DNA of 64,000 bases from Aminobacter aminovorans. Its GTDB lineage: Bacteria; Pseudomonadota; Alphaproteobacteria; Rhizobiales; Rhizobiaceae. The stretch lies in assembly GCF_900445235.1 (NCBI RefSeq), contig NZ_UFSM01000001.1:2309501-2373500 (forward strand), written 5' to 3'. Positions within the stretch are counted from its first letter, which is position 1. Every line of letters begins with the position of its first letter. Shown here piece after piece: positions 34,060-43,010 of this stretch. The notes under the pieces are model-generated. The model saw only the letters and a program-made list of their open reading frames with translations. It was not told where the DNA came from and searched no databases. A program made the translations under genes and the position numbers.

Positions 34060-35451
34060 TCAGGCCGCGTCCGAAAACGCCTTCAGCGTGGCAAGACAGC
34101 GCTCGATCGATGCCCGCTCGATGCCGGCATAGTGCTCAAACTCGTTGAGAACGGCAGCACCCAGCGCTTTTTCGAACAGGCGCTGGTTGGGGCTGGCGGC
34201 GAACTCCTGCACAGCGTCGTCACCCAGATTGGACTGGAAGATACCGGCGGCCGAGACAGGCAGGAAGTCCTCGTAGACAATTGCGTCGAAACGCACCGCA
34301 CCGGCGGCAATCAGGGTTTCGATGTCGCTGCCGCGCGCACCGGCGACTGCGTCGTCGACGGTGTAGAGGAAGTAGCCGAGCCCGGCCTTGCGCATGGCAT
34401 TCCAGTCGTCGGGGAAAGCGGCGAAGCTCTGGGCGAGCGCTGCGCGGTAGGCATCCGCATTCGAGCCGTCCGGAGCAGGGCGAACCGTGGCGCGAGCCTG
34501 GTTCAGCAGCTTGTCGTAGAGCGCGCGCCCTTTCGGGGTCAGTGCTATGCCACGCTGCTCGATCTCGCCGAACCGCGCCGTGTGCGAGCCGGTCTGGAGG
34601 CTGCCGTTTTCGTCAGGAAATGAAACGCGCTCCTCGACTGCCTTGAACGAGGTCTGGCGCAAAAGGATGGGGCAATCACGGCTCGGCGGGCCTTCGACAA
34701 TGGCCTTGGGCACGATGCCGCGCATCGGCATCTGGGCCTGCACGGCGTCGATATCCAGCGTGCGCGGCGTCAAATGGTTGATGTGCGGACCCTTGAACGA
34801 GACGACGTCGGCGATGAGGCGATGCGTATCGTGCAGCCTGGCATAGAGCGCCCGGTCGACGCTTGCTTCACTGTGCCAGCGGAACGTGTCGAGCACTTCA
34901 GTGACGAACAGGCCGGCATCTTCATGGGAAAGGCCGCCGTCACGCTCGGCCTTGCCGACGAGCGCTGCGGCCGCGTCGGAAAAGATCTGCCTGCGGGCAA
35001 GCGTCTTTTCGGCCGTCGCGCGCAGGCCTTTGTCGGCGATCAGGTCGAGCCGCAAAAGCGAGGTGAACACCCGGAACGGGTTGAACTTGAGCGAGGCTTC
35101 GCCGACGGGCCGAAAGGCGGTCGAATGCACCGGCACGCCGGCTTCGCTGAGATCGTAGTAGCCGACCGGGAACATGCCCATCACGGCGAACACACGACGC
35201 ATCATGGCAAGCTCGGCTTCGGTGCCGAGGCGGATGGCGCCATGGCGCTCCTCGCTGATGCGGTCGAGCGTCTCCGTCGCCTCCAGGCTGGCGCGGAGGT
35301 TCGGCTCTCCGGCGAGGGTCGCTGCGTTGACGTCGGCGACCAGGGTCATCAGCGTGCCATAGGCCGGCACTTCATCGCGGTACATGGCCGACATGGCCGC
35401 CGAGAAGGCGGCGCGTATGGCGTCTGGCGACATGAATGGAGACGGAGACAT
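34060..35451 (-). CDS. hglS: 2-oxoadipate dioxygenase/decarboxylase HglS (DUF1338, YdcJ-like)
   Basis: This 463-residue protein converts 2-oxoadipate to D-2-hydroxyglutarate with O2 and loss of CO2, using Fe(II). The published active-site residues of the Pseudomonas enzyme (as I recall them, His70, Arg74, His226, Glu294) appear here as H70 and R74 in ERHGAIRLG, H226 in PHINHLTPRTLD, and E296 in RFGEIEQRG. The near-exact numbering supports the start at 35451. It is first in the four-gene catabolic run. Distant relatives in plants and enteric bacteria share the domain, but the neighbouring genes make this assignment strong. Confidence 0.9.
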   Translation of the reverse strand: MSPSPFMSPDAIRAAFSAAMSAMYRDEVPAYGTLMTLVADVNAATLAGEPNLRASLEATETLDRISEERHGAIRLGTEAELAMMRRVFAVMGMFPVGYYDLSEAGVPVHSTAFRPVGEASLKFNPFRVFTSLLRLDLIADKGLRATAEKTLARRQIFSDAAAALVGKAERDGGLSHEDAGLFVTEVLDTFRWHSEASVDRALYARLHDTHRLIADVVSFKGPHINHLTPRTLDIDAVQAQMPMRGIVPKAIVEGPPSRDCPILLRQTSFKAVEERVSFPDENGSLQTGSHTARFGEIEQRGIALTPKGRALYDKLLNQARATVRPAPDGSNADAYRAALAQSFAAFPDDWNAMRKAGLGYFLYTVDDAVAGARGSDIETLIAAGAVRFDAIVYEDFLPVSAAGIFQSNLGDDAVQEFAASPNQRLFEKALGAAVLNEFEHYAGIERASIERCLATLKAFSDAA

Positions 35452-35475
35452 TCGAACCCTCTGTTTTCACCTTCG

Positions 35476-35493
35476 GCATGAGCGACTTCATGC
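35476..35493. promoter_or_regulatory. Inverted repeat between hglS and LysR
   Basis: GCATGA and TCATGC arms are separated by 6 bases, in the 114-bp divergent gap. It is a plausible binding site for the LysR protein encoded next to it. Confidence 0.4.
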
Positions 35494-35565
35494 TTCGGTA
35501 ATGTTATATCCGGTTCTATCGGCGCTGAATTGTGCTGAATCCATCTAAGTTGATGCGAAAACAGA

Positions 35566-36465
35566 ATGACTGCTGCGCGTACGCTCCTTCCTGATCTGGG
35601 TAAGCTGCAGGCCTTCGAGGCCGCCGCCCGCCATGGCAACGTTACGCTGGCCGGGCGCGAGCTCAATCTCTCGCAAAGTGCCGTCAGCCGGCAGATCCGC
35701 GACCTCGAGGCCCAGCTCGGTCTGCTTCTGTTCGAACGGGTGCGTCAGCGCGTGGTGCTGTCGGCGGCCGGCCAGAAATTCCTGCCCGACGCCCGCAAGC
35801 TGCTCGAACAGGGCGAGGCGGCGATGCTGAGGGCGATGGCAAGCTCAGGTGTGTCGCTGCTCAGCCTCGCCACCTTGCCGACCTTCGGCAGCCGCTGGCT
35901 GGTGCCTCGGCTGCCGGGATTCCTGAAAACCCATCCCGGGATCGCGCTGAATGTGGTGTCGCGTTCGGAGCAGTTCGACCTCGAGGAGCAGGGGTTTGAC
36001 GCGGCGATCCACTATGGCCAGCCGGTCTGGGCAAACGCCGTGTGCCGCTACATTTGCCGAGAAGTCATCGTGCCGGCTGCAAGCCCAGCTTTTCTCGCCG
36101 ACCGCGATATCGGCTCGCCGGAAGCACTGGCGCATGCGCCGCTGCTGAACATGGCCACCCGTCCCAAGGCGTGGGCGAACTGGTTCCAGGTCGCGGGCAT
36201 CGAGGCCCAAGGCGCTTATCAGGGCCATCGCTTCGATCAGTTCACCATGCTGATCGAAGCTGCTGTCGCCGGTTTGGGGGTGGCGCTTCTGCCGCTCTAT
36301 CTCGTCGAAAGCGAACTGCGCGACGGCAAGCTGCAGGTCGTGCTCGACATGCCGCTGCAGACCGAAAAGAGCTACTACTTCGTGGTTCCCGAACGAAAGG
36401 CGGCCGGGGCGCTGACCAACCAGCTGTTCGACTGGATCGTCGGTCAGGTGACGCCCCAGGCGTGA
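35566..36465 (+). CDS. LysR-family regulator, GcvA-like
   Basis: The 299 residues have an N-terminal HTH (LGKLQAFEAAARHGNVTLAG, LNLSQSAVSRQIRDLEAQLG, LFERV) and an effector domain of the GcvA/AmpR type (LATLPTFGSRWLVPRLPGFL, FDAAIHYGQPVWANAVC, GLGVALLPLYLVESEL). It is divergent from hglS and the pipecolate/lysine genes, and so is the probable activator of that operon, perhaps sensing 2-aminoadipate, pipecolate or 2-oxoadipate. It converges on an RpiR gene. Confidence 0.9.
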   Translation: MTAARTLLPDLGKLQAFEAAARHGNVTLAGRELNLSQSAVSRQIRDLEAQLGLLLFERVRQRVVLSAAGQKFLPDARKLLEQGEAAMLRAMASSGVSLLSLATLPTFGSRWLVPRLPGFLKTHPGIALNVVSRSEQFDLEEQGFDAAIHYGQPVWANAVCRYICREVIVPAASPAFLADRDIGSPEALAHAPLLNMATRPKAWANWFQVAGIEAQGAYQGHRFDQFTMLIEAAVAGLGVALLPLYLVESELRDGKLQVVLDMPLQTEKSYYFVVPERKAAGALTNQLFDWIVGQVTPQA

Positions 36466-36538
36466 GGCTGCACGGCAGGCGCCGTCCCGGCCCGTGCGTT
36501 CCGTGTGCGAACGCCTGGGCTTTCAGGCAAGAAACCGG

Positions 36539-37396
36539 TTAATCGCCGACATAGCCGGTGATCTTGCCGTGCAGTTCCGAGACCCTGTTCATGCGCCCTT
36601 CGATGGCGACGCCCAGTTCGTTGAAGATGCCGTTGATCAGCAGGTTGCCGAGGCTGGCCATATGTGCCGTCGATTCCCAGAACATGCCGAATTCGGTCGG
36701 CACGACGAACATTTCGTCGGCAAGGTCGCGGCCCCAGTCGCAGAAGGCGTCGGTGACCAGCGTGATCGGGATTTTCGCCTTCCTGGCTTCCTGCGCCAGA
36801 AGCAGGTTCAGACGCGAATAGCGGCGGGCCTCGAAGATTACCAGGCAGGTGGATTTGGGCGGGTTGAGCAGGATCTCGCTGAAATTGCCGCCGGCGATGT
36901 CGGCGAGCTGGACGCCGGGGCGCAGGTATTGCAGCTGGTTGGCGAAGTACTGGGCGATGCCGCGCTCGGTCTGGAAGCCGGCGACGAACAGCTGGGGCGT
37001 GTTGGCCAGGCGCTTGACGGCGCGGGCCCACTCCTTGGTGTTGGCGATCTCGTAGATCCTGAGCAGTGCTGCAATCTCCAGCTCCAGGCTGCGCGCCAGG
37101 GCATCACCGTTCTGGCTGCGGTCGCGGAATTCCTTGAGCCGGTCTCCGGCCAGCCAGGGCTGGGTGCCGATGTTGTCCCTGAGGTCCTCCTTGAGGTCCT
37201 TGAAGCGGGCATAACCCAGCGTCCGGCAGAATCGCCCGACCGTCGGTTCGCTGACGCCGACCTTGGCGGCCAGGGTTGCCGACGTCTCGAACGGCACCCC
37301 GTTCAGATTTGCCAGCATGTAGTTGGCCAGCGCCTTTTCGGCATTGGTGGCGGTGGTGAGGCTCTCGACCAGCCGCCGGCGAACCGATTCCGTCAT
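36539..37396 (-). CDS. RpiR/MurR-family regulator with SIS domain
   Basis: The 285 residues contain an N-terminal RpiR HTH (NAEKALANYMLANLNGVPF, AAKVGVSEPTVGRFCRTLGY) and a C-terminal sugar-isomerase-like SIS domain (about 120-270: LFVAGFQTERGIAQYFANQL, ITLVTDAFCDWGRDLADEMF). RpiR regulators normally sense phosphosugars or amino sugars; MurR senses MurNAc-6-P. It is divergent from the second peptide importer operon, with 290 bp between the starts. A cell-wall-derived ligand would fit the peptide/D-amino-acid enzymes of that operon, but this is inference. Confidence 0.9.
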   Translation of the reverse strand: MTESVRRRLVESLTTATNAEKALANYMLANLNGVPFETSATLAAKVGVSEPTVGRFCRTLGYARFKDLKEDLRDNIGTQPWLAGDRLKEFRDRSQNGDALARSLELEIAALLRIYEIANTKEWARAVKRLANTPQLFVAGFQTERGIAQYFANQLQYLRPGVQLADIAGGNFSEILLNPPKSTCLVIFEARRYSRLNLLLAQEARKAKIPITLVTDAFCDWGRDLADEMFVVPTEFGMFWESTAHMASLGNLLINGIFNELGVAIEGRMNRVSELHGKITGYVGD

Positions 37397-37433
37397 TTTG
37401 CTCTCCGTGGCTGGGGTAGGATTTCCTGCAAGA

Positions 37434-37480
37434 ATTCTATCACAGAATCGATTGACGTTTGTTTTTTTTCAAAATAGCTT
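37434..37480 (+). promoter_or_regulatory. Promoter and putative RpiR operator of the peptide operon
   Basis: TTGACG (37452-37457) and TAGCTT (37475-37480) are 17 bp apart and fit a housekeeping promoter reading toward the importer operon. Just upstream lies an inverted repeat, ATTCT-N5-AGAAT (37434-37448), placed where the divergent RpiR protein could act. The message would have a 5' leader of about 200 bases, in which nothing was recognised. Confidence 0.5.
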
Positions 37481-37686
37481 GAACGCACCCTCGTTGAGGA
37501 GCGGGGAAGCAAAATGTTGCTGAGATGCTGGCTGGAGCCAGCGTCACACAGCAACCGGGAGTAAACGGCGCATAGCTGGGACAGGTCATCTGACCGCGTC
37601 AGCTCGCGAATTCTTGTCTGTTGTCTAACAAATGCTGCTTCCGCGGCACGGCGGGCTTTTGCCAATTTTTCAAGGGGAGGTTGAAC

Positions 37687-39276
37687 ATGAATCGACGTGG
37701 GTTTCTGGCTTCGGTATCGGTGGTCACGCTGGCCGCGGGCCTCGGCCTGGCTGGAGGATATCCAGCGCGGGCATCAGAACCGGAGGCCGTATTTGCTCTC
37801 GGCAGTGCCGAAATCGGCGCCCCTCATCACGATCCAATTCGCGCCACCTTGCTGAGCACCGTAGCCGTCCTGATCTACGACCGGCTGATCGAGCAAGATG
37901 TCGACCAGAGCTATCATCCCCATCTTGCAGACTCCTGGGAGAACAGCCCCGACGGCATGAACTGGACCTTCAAGTTGCGGCAAGGCGTTCGCTTTCATGA
38001 TGGTGAACCGTTCAATGCCGCGACCATAGCGTGGTGGATCCCCAAGTTCAAAGGCAGCCCCAACGAGTATCTTGTCGACGCCGTCGATCGTGTCGAGGTT
38101 GTCGACGACTACACTGTTCGCTTCGTCATGAAACGGGCAGAGCCGAATCTGATCTACAATCTGGCATCGTCCTTCATGGGTATCCCGTCGCCGAAGGCCT
38201 ATGAGGCGGCCGGCGACAATTTTGGCGTGACCGAGGCCGTCGGAACCGGGCCCTTCAAGTTCGAGAGCTTTGCCGTCGGCCAGGAGACCGTGCTGGTCGC
38301 CAATGAGGATTACAACTGGGGCAGCGAACTTTCGGACAACAAGGCAGCACCGCATATCAAGAGGCTGACCCTGCGCGAGATTCCCGACGCCTCGACGGCC
38401 TTCCTCGAACTGAAGACAGGCGGTGTCGGCTTGCTGCTTGGGGTGCCGGACCAGTTTTTGCCGCAACTTCAGGCGGAAGAGATGTTGGACTTCCGGAGCC
38501 TGCCTGGCTTCGGGATCACGTACCTCGCGTTCAACACTCGAGCCGAGCCCTTCGGCGATGCCGCCGTGCGCCAGGCAACCGCGCTAGCGGTCGACCAGGG
38601 CGCCATCCTCAAGAGCGTCTTCAATGGCGTCGGCCTCGAAGCGCACCAATTCCTGATCAGCACGCTGGTGGAATCGAAGATCGATCCCAAGCTGGAAATC
38701 CACCACGATCTGGCCAAGGCCAACGAGCTTCTCGACAAGGCGGGGTGGCAGCGTGGTGATGACGGCATTCGGGTCAAGGACGGCAAGCCGCTGAAGATCA
38801 AGCTGACGGCGCAGTCGGAGACAGCGATCAAACGTACTGCCGAGATCGTCCAGGCACAGCTCAAGGCAATCGGCATGGTTGTCGAGATCGACATCTTCGA
38901 CAGTACGACGGTCGTCGATCAGCTCAAGAAGGGCCAGCATCAGCTCGCGGTGCGTCAGTATGGCTGGAACAACGCCGACATTCTCGACTGGTTCTTCAGC
39001 ACCACCAACATTCCTTATCCGAACTCCTCCGGCTGGCAGGACGAGAAATCGCAGGAGCTTCGCAACGTCGCCATGCAGCAGTCGAAGACCCAGGACGAGC
39101 GGGTGGCCAATTTCAAGAAGTATCAGGAGAACCTGATCGGCAACTTCCTGTTCGTGCCGATCCACGAGCCGGTGCAGAACTACGCCTTCAACAAGACAAT
39201 GCTCGAAGTGCCGGAAAAGCTGCGCGGCACCCAGCTGGTGCAGGCAACGACCGTCGACATCAAGGTCGTTGGTTAA
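37687..39276 (+). CDS. Family 5 extracellular solute-binding protein (second peptide importer)
   Basis: The 529 residues have a twin-arginine-type signal peptide (MNRRGFLASVSVVTLAAGLG) and the SBP_bac_5 fold (TLLSTVAVLIYDRLIEQDV, LADSWENSPDGMNWTFKLRQ, GVRFHDGEPFNAATIAWWIP, GDAAVRQATALAVDQGAIL). It collects peptides or similar solutes in the periplasm for the following permeases. AAGGGGAGG precedes the ATG at 37687, so the start is firm. The substrate is probably a peptide handled by the serine hydrolase and M81 enzyme encoded downstream. Confidence 0.92.
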   Translation: MNRRGFLASVSVVTLAAGLGLAGGYPARASEPEAVFALGSAEIGAPHHDPIRATLLSTVAVLIYDRLIEQDVDQSYHPHLADSWENSPDGMNWTFKLRQGVRFHDGEPFNAATIAWWIPKFKGSPNEYLVDAVDRVEVVDDYTVRFVMKRAEPNLIYNLASSFMGIPSPKAYEAAGDNFGVTEAVGTGPFKFESFAVGQETVLVANEDYNWGSELSDNKAAPHIKRLTLREIPDASTAFLELKTGGVGLLLGVPDQFLPQLQAEEMLDFRSLPGFGITYLAFNTRAEPFGDAAVRQATALAVDQGAILKSVFNGVGLEAHQFLISTLVESKIDPKLEIHHDLAKANELLDKAGWQRGDDGIRVKDGKPLKIKLTAQSETAIKRTAEIVQAQLKAIGMVVEIDIFDSTTVVDQLKKGQHQLAVRQYGWNNADILDWFFSTTNIPYPNSSGWQDEKSQELRNVAMQQSKTQDERVANFKKYQENLIGNFLFVPIHEPVQNYAFNKTMLEVPEKLRGTQLVQATTVDIKVVG

Positions 39277-39294
39277 GCGGGTCGACAGAACGTC

Positions 39295-40221
39295 ATGATC
39301 GGCTTCACATTGAGGCGGCTCGTCTTGCTGCTGCCCGTCTTCTTCGTCGTCTCGCTGGTGGTGTTCTTCATCATCCACCTCGTGCCGGGCGACCCCATCG
39401 ACAATCTCATGCGCGCCGGCTCGACGCCGGAGCAGCGACTGCTGATTGCGGCGAAGTATGGTCTCGACCGCAGCCTGGTCGAACAGTACTTCACCTGGAT
39501 GGGGCGGCTGCTGAGCGGCGATCTTGGCACCTCGATCATCCAGGGGCGCCCGGTCAGCGCATTGATCGCCCGGAATCTGCCCTTCAGCCTCGAACTGGGC
39601 ATCGCAGCACTGCTATTTTCGACGCTGACGGGCATTACCGCCGGCGTGATTGCGGCGAGCTACCAGGGCACCCGCGTCGACGACACGATCACCGGCTTCA
39701 TCCTGCTTGGCTCCACGGTGCCAAGCTTCTGGCTCGGCCTGCTGCTGATCCTGGTCTTCGCGGTGTGGCTCGGCTGGGTGCCGGTGTCGGGCGCGCGTGG
39801 CTGGAGTTCGCTCATCCTGCCAGTGATCGCTGCCGGTCTCGGTGGCATAGCACTTGTGGCCCGCGTCACGCGGATCGCCATGATCGAGACCTCCAGGCAG
39901 GATTTCGTGACGCTGCTGCACGCCAAGGGCCTGCCGCCTCTTGTCATCCATCTGCGCCATGTGTTGCGCCACGCCATGGTTCCGGTCGTCACCATCCTCA
40001 GCCTGCGCATCGGCTGGGTGCTCGGTGGTGCCGTGACGATCGAATATGTCTTCGCCCGTCCCGGCCTGGGCTCACTGCTCATCCGTGCGCTCAACCAGCG
40101 CGACTATCCGCTGGTACAGGGCTGCCTTCTCATGCTGGCCATGGCCGTCATCATCGGCGCCCTGATCGGCGACATCGTCCAGGCGGCGATGGATCCACGC
40201 CAGCGCGAGGCACGTCCATGA
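39295..40221 (+). CDS. Peptide-type ABC transporter permease (DppB-like)
   Basis: The 308 residues start MIGFTLRRLVLLLPVFFVVS and continue with IHLVPGDPIDNLMRAG, the standard DppB opening. The EAA loop is FVTLLHAKGLPPLVIHLRHV, and the C-terminal part RPGLGSLLIRALNQRDYPLV is conserved. It has six membrane segments. It is 18 bp after the binding-protein gene and overlaps the next permease by ATGA. Confidence 0.93.
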   Translation: MIGFTLRRLVLLLPVFFVVSLVVFFIIHLVPGDPIDNLMRAGSTPEQRLLIAAKYGLDRSLVEQYFTWMGRLLSGDLGTSIIQGRPVSALIARNLPFSLELGIAALLFSTLTGITAGVIAASYQGTRVDDTITGFILLGSTVPSFWLGLLLILVFAVWLGWVPVSGARGWSSLILPVIAAGLGGIALVARVTRIAMIETSRQDFVTLLHAKGLPPLVIHLRHVLRHAMVPVVTILSLRIGWVLGGAVTIEYVFARPGLGSLLIRALNQRDYPLVQGCLLMLAMAVIIGALIGDIVQAAMDPRQREARP

Positions 40222-41069
40222 TCAAGCATCGCGCATTGGCACTGCTCAAGGCTGTCTCGACCTTCAAGGGCGGCATATCTGGGGCGTTTCTGCTGCTTCT
40301 GGTGATCGGCGCGCTGTTTGCGCCGTGGCTCTCGCCGTACCCGTATGACCAGCAGGACCTGGGCATCATGAACCAGGCGCCGTCGCTGACGCATCTGTTC
40401 GGCACCGACGAGTTCGGACGCGATGTGCTGTCGCGGATGATCACTGGCGCGCGCACATCGCTGTCGGTCAGCGTCACGGCGATTGGCATCTCCGTGGCTC
40501 TCGGCCTGGTCCTGGGCGCCACTTGCGGCTATTTCGGCGGCACGTTCGACCGTGTCGTCATGACGGTGATCGACCTGACATGGTCGTTTCCCGAGATCCT
40601 GATCGCATTGATGCTGGTCGCCATCATCGGGCCGGGGCTGGAAGGCGTGGTGATCGCCATTGCCATCGCTTACCTGGCGCAGTTCACCCGGCTGACGCGA
40701 ACCCAGATCATGTCGCTGAAGAGCGAGACCTATGTCGAGGCGACGATCAGCCTTGGCGCCGGGCACGGCCATGTCCTGTTTTCGCACCTGCTGCCCAACG
40801 CCCTGGCACCGGTGCTGGTCGCGGCGATGCTGGCGACGGGTGACGCCATCATCCTCGAGGCGACGCTCGGCTTTTTCGGGCTGGGCGCGCAGCCACCGAC
40901 GCCAAGCTGGGGGGCGATGATGAGCTCCGGCACGGCCCAGCTGTTCATCGCGCCATGGGTGATCCTGCTCCCCGGTCTCGCTGTGGCGCTGACGGTCGTC
41001 TTCATCAACCTGTTCGGCGACGCGGTGATCGCTGCGCTCGATGTCCGCGCCAAGTTCAGGGAGGCGTAA
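40218..41069 (+). CDS. Peptide-type ABC transporter permease (DppC-like)
   Basis: The 283 residues have the DppC pattern HLFGTDEFGRDVLSRMITGA, the EAA loop YVEATISLGAGHGHVLFSHL, and GFFGLGAQPPTPSWGAMMSS. There are about six membrane segments. Its ATG overlaps the stop of the DppB-like gene (ATGA), coupling translation of the two permease halves. The next gene starts one base after the stop. Confidence 0.93.
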   Translation: MIKHRALALLKAVSTFKGGISGAFLLLLVIGALFAPWLSPYPYDQQDLGIMNQAPSLTHLFGTDEFGRDVLSRMITGARTSLSVSVTAIGISVALGLVLGATCGYFGGTFDRVVMTVIDLTWSFPEILIALMLVAIIGPGLEGVVIAIAIAYLAQFTRLTRTQIMSLKSETYVEATISLGAGHGHVLFSHLLPNALAPVLVAAMLATGDAIILEATLGFFGLGAQPPTPSWGAMMSSGTAQLFIAPWVILLPGLAVALTVVFINLFGDAVIAALDVRAKFREA

Positions 41070-41070
41070 G

Positions 41071-42024
41071 ATGCTGCTGGATTTGGAAATGCTGCGCATC
41101 AGGTTCGGCGCCTTCTCGCCGGTCGACCAGGTCACGCTAAGCGTCGATCGCGGCCAAATCCTCGGCATCGTCGGTGAATCCGGTTCAGGCAAGTCGTTGA
41201 CCGCAACCGCGATCATGGGGCTTTTGCCGCGTATCGGCGGCCAGGTCTCCGGCGGCACCATCCGCTTTGACGGCACCGACCTCGTCGGGCTGCCGGAGCG
41301 GCACATGCGTCGGCTGCGCGGCGGGCGCATCGCACTGATCACGCAGAATCCGATGACCTCGCTCGATTCCATGATGCGGATCGGGCCGCAGATCGACCAG
41401 GCCGCACGCCTGCATCTCGGTCTTAGCCGAAGTGCCGCGCGGGCAAGAAGCCTGGAGCTGATGGCCGATCTGCGCATCCCCGATCCCGCCTCGGTCTACG
41501 ACCTGTTCCCGCACCAGCTCTCAGGCGGCATGAAACAGCGCATCGTCATTGCCATGGCGCTTGCCGGTGACCCTGAACTGTTGATCGCCGACGAACCGAC
41601 CACGGCTCTCGACGTCACGGTGCAGGCCCAGATCGTACAGATTCTCGTCGACCTCGTGCGGCAGCGCGGGCTCGGTCTGATCCTGATCACCCACGACATG
41701 GGCGTCGTTGCCCAGGCCTGCGACCGCGTGGCAGTGATGTATTGCGGTCGAGTGGTCGAACTCGCCGAGGTCGACGCGCTGTTCGCGCAGCCGCGTCATC
41801 CCTACACGCAGGCGCTGATCCGCTGCATTCCCCGCCACGACATGGTGCGCGGGACGATGAGTGCCATCCCCGGCGTGGTCCCGAGTGCCGCAGCGCAGCC
41901 GGCGGGCTGCAGGTTCAATCCGCGCTGCGCCCGCGTCGCGGACCGCTGCCGTATCGAAATCCCAGAGCTGCGCGTTGGCGCCAGCGGCAATGGCGTGGCC
42001 TGCCACGTGGCGGAGGCAGCATGA
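41071..42024 (+). CDS. Peptide-type ABC transporter ATPase (DppD/OppD-like)
   Basis: The 317 residues have Walker [17 protein letters not shown]-loop [14 protein letters not shown], signature [15 protein letters not shown], Walker [14 protein letters not shown] and [10 protein letters not shown]. The C-terminal tail has a Cys set ([15 protein letters not shown], then VACHVAEAA) as in DppD-type subunits that can carry an Fe-S cluster. The start at 41071 lies one base after the permease stop; an upstream in-frame ATG at 41041 lies inside the permease gene and is not needed. It overlaps the next ATPase by ATGA. Confidence 0.93.
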   Translation: MLLDLEMLRIRFGAFSPVDQVTLSVDRGQILGIVGESGSGKSLTATAIMGLLPRIGGQVSGGTIRFDGTDLVGLPERHMRRLRGGRIALITQNPMTSLDSMMRIGPQIDQAARLHLGLSRSAARARSLELMADLRIPDPASVYDLFPHQLSGGMKQRIVIAMALAGDPELLIADEPTTALDVTVQAQIVQILVDLVRQRGLGLILITHDMGVVAQACDRVAVMYCGRVVELAEVDALFAQPRHPYTQALIRCIPRHDMVRGTMSAIPGVVPSAAAQPAGCRFNPRCARVADRCRIEIPELRVGASGNGVACHVAEAA

Positions 42025-43010
42025 GCGACATTCTTACCGTCAATGGGCTCAGCCGCCGTTTCAGCGATGGCGGGCTGTTTCGCAAGCGGAAGGTGTTCCA
42101 CGCCGTCAGCGATGTTTCCTTCGCCTTGAAGCGGGGCCAGATCCTCGGCGTCGTCGGCGAATCCGGATGCGGCAAGTCCACGCTGGCGCGGCTGGTGCTG
42201 CGCCTGATCAATCCGACCCATGGGAAGGTGCAGTTCGACGGCGTCGACATGGCGTCGTTGTCGCGCACAGACATGCGCCGCCTGCGCCAGCGCATGCAGC
42301 TGGTCTTCCAGGACCCCTATTCGGCGATTGATCCGCGCTATTCGATCAGGGACGCGTTGCTCGAACCTTACCGCGTGCAAGGCGTGAAGCCGAAATCCAC
42401 AGATGAGACAGTCGCATCGCTGCTCGACATGGTCGGTCTGAACAGTGCGCTGGCGGCAAGCTATCCGCATCAGCTGTCGGGCGGCCAGAAGCAGCGTGTC
42501 GGCATCGCGCGGGCGCTTGCGCTCAATCCGTCCTTGGTGGTGCTCGACGAGCCGACTGCCTCGCTCGACGTCTCGGTGCAGGCGCAGATCGTTGCGCTCT
42601 TGGAGCGGCTGCGCCAGGAACTCGGGCTGACATATCTGTTCATCTCGCACGACCTCGGGCTGGTGCGCTATTTCTGCGACCAGATCCTGGTCATGTATCT
42701 CGGCCGCATCGTGGAGGTGTTGCCGAGTGATGCTGCGCCTGCGCATCCCTACACGCAGGCGCTGCTCGACAGCACTTTCGAGCCCGATCCGAAGCGCCGC
42801 CGCCTGGTGACGCGGCTCGCCGGCGAAATTCCGAGCGGCTACGACCTACCCGCCGGTTGCGCCTTCGCCAATCGCTGCCCGCGCGTTACAGATCTCTGCC
42901 GCCGTGTGCTGCCGACGCTGGCGTCGCAAGGCAGCGGGCATCAGGCGGCCTGCCATCATCCGCTCGCCACCGTGCCCGAGGTGGCAGTCGACCAGAGGTC
43001 GGTCGCATGA
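42021..43010 (+). CDS. Peptide-type ABC transporter ATPase (DppF/OppF-like)
   Basis: The 329 residues have Walker [17 protein letters not shown]-loop LVFQDPYSAIDPRY, signature LSGGQKQRVGIARAL, Walker B LVVLDEPTASLDVS and ISHDLGLVRY. The C-terminal oligopeptide tail has Cys residues in GCAFANRCPRVTDLCRRVL. It completes the five-part importer. The ATG overlaps the upstream stop, and its own stop overlaps the serine-hydrolase ATG at 43007. Confidence 0.93.
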   Translation: MSDILTVNGLSRRFSDGGLFRKRKVFHAVSDVSFALKRGQILGVVGESGCGKSTLARLVLRLINPTHGKVQFDGVDMASLSRTDMRRLRQRMQLVFQDPYSAIDPRYSIRDALLEPYRVQGVKPKSTDETVASLLDMVGLNSALAASYPHQLSGGQKQRVGIARALALNPSLVVLDEPTASLDVSVQAQIVALLERLRQELGLTYLFISHDLGLVRYFCDQILVMYLGRIVEVLPSDAAPAHPYTQALLDSTFEPDPKRRRLVTRLAGEIPSGYDLPAGCAFANRCPRVTDLCRRVLPTLASQGSGHQAACHHPLATVPEVAVDQRSVA

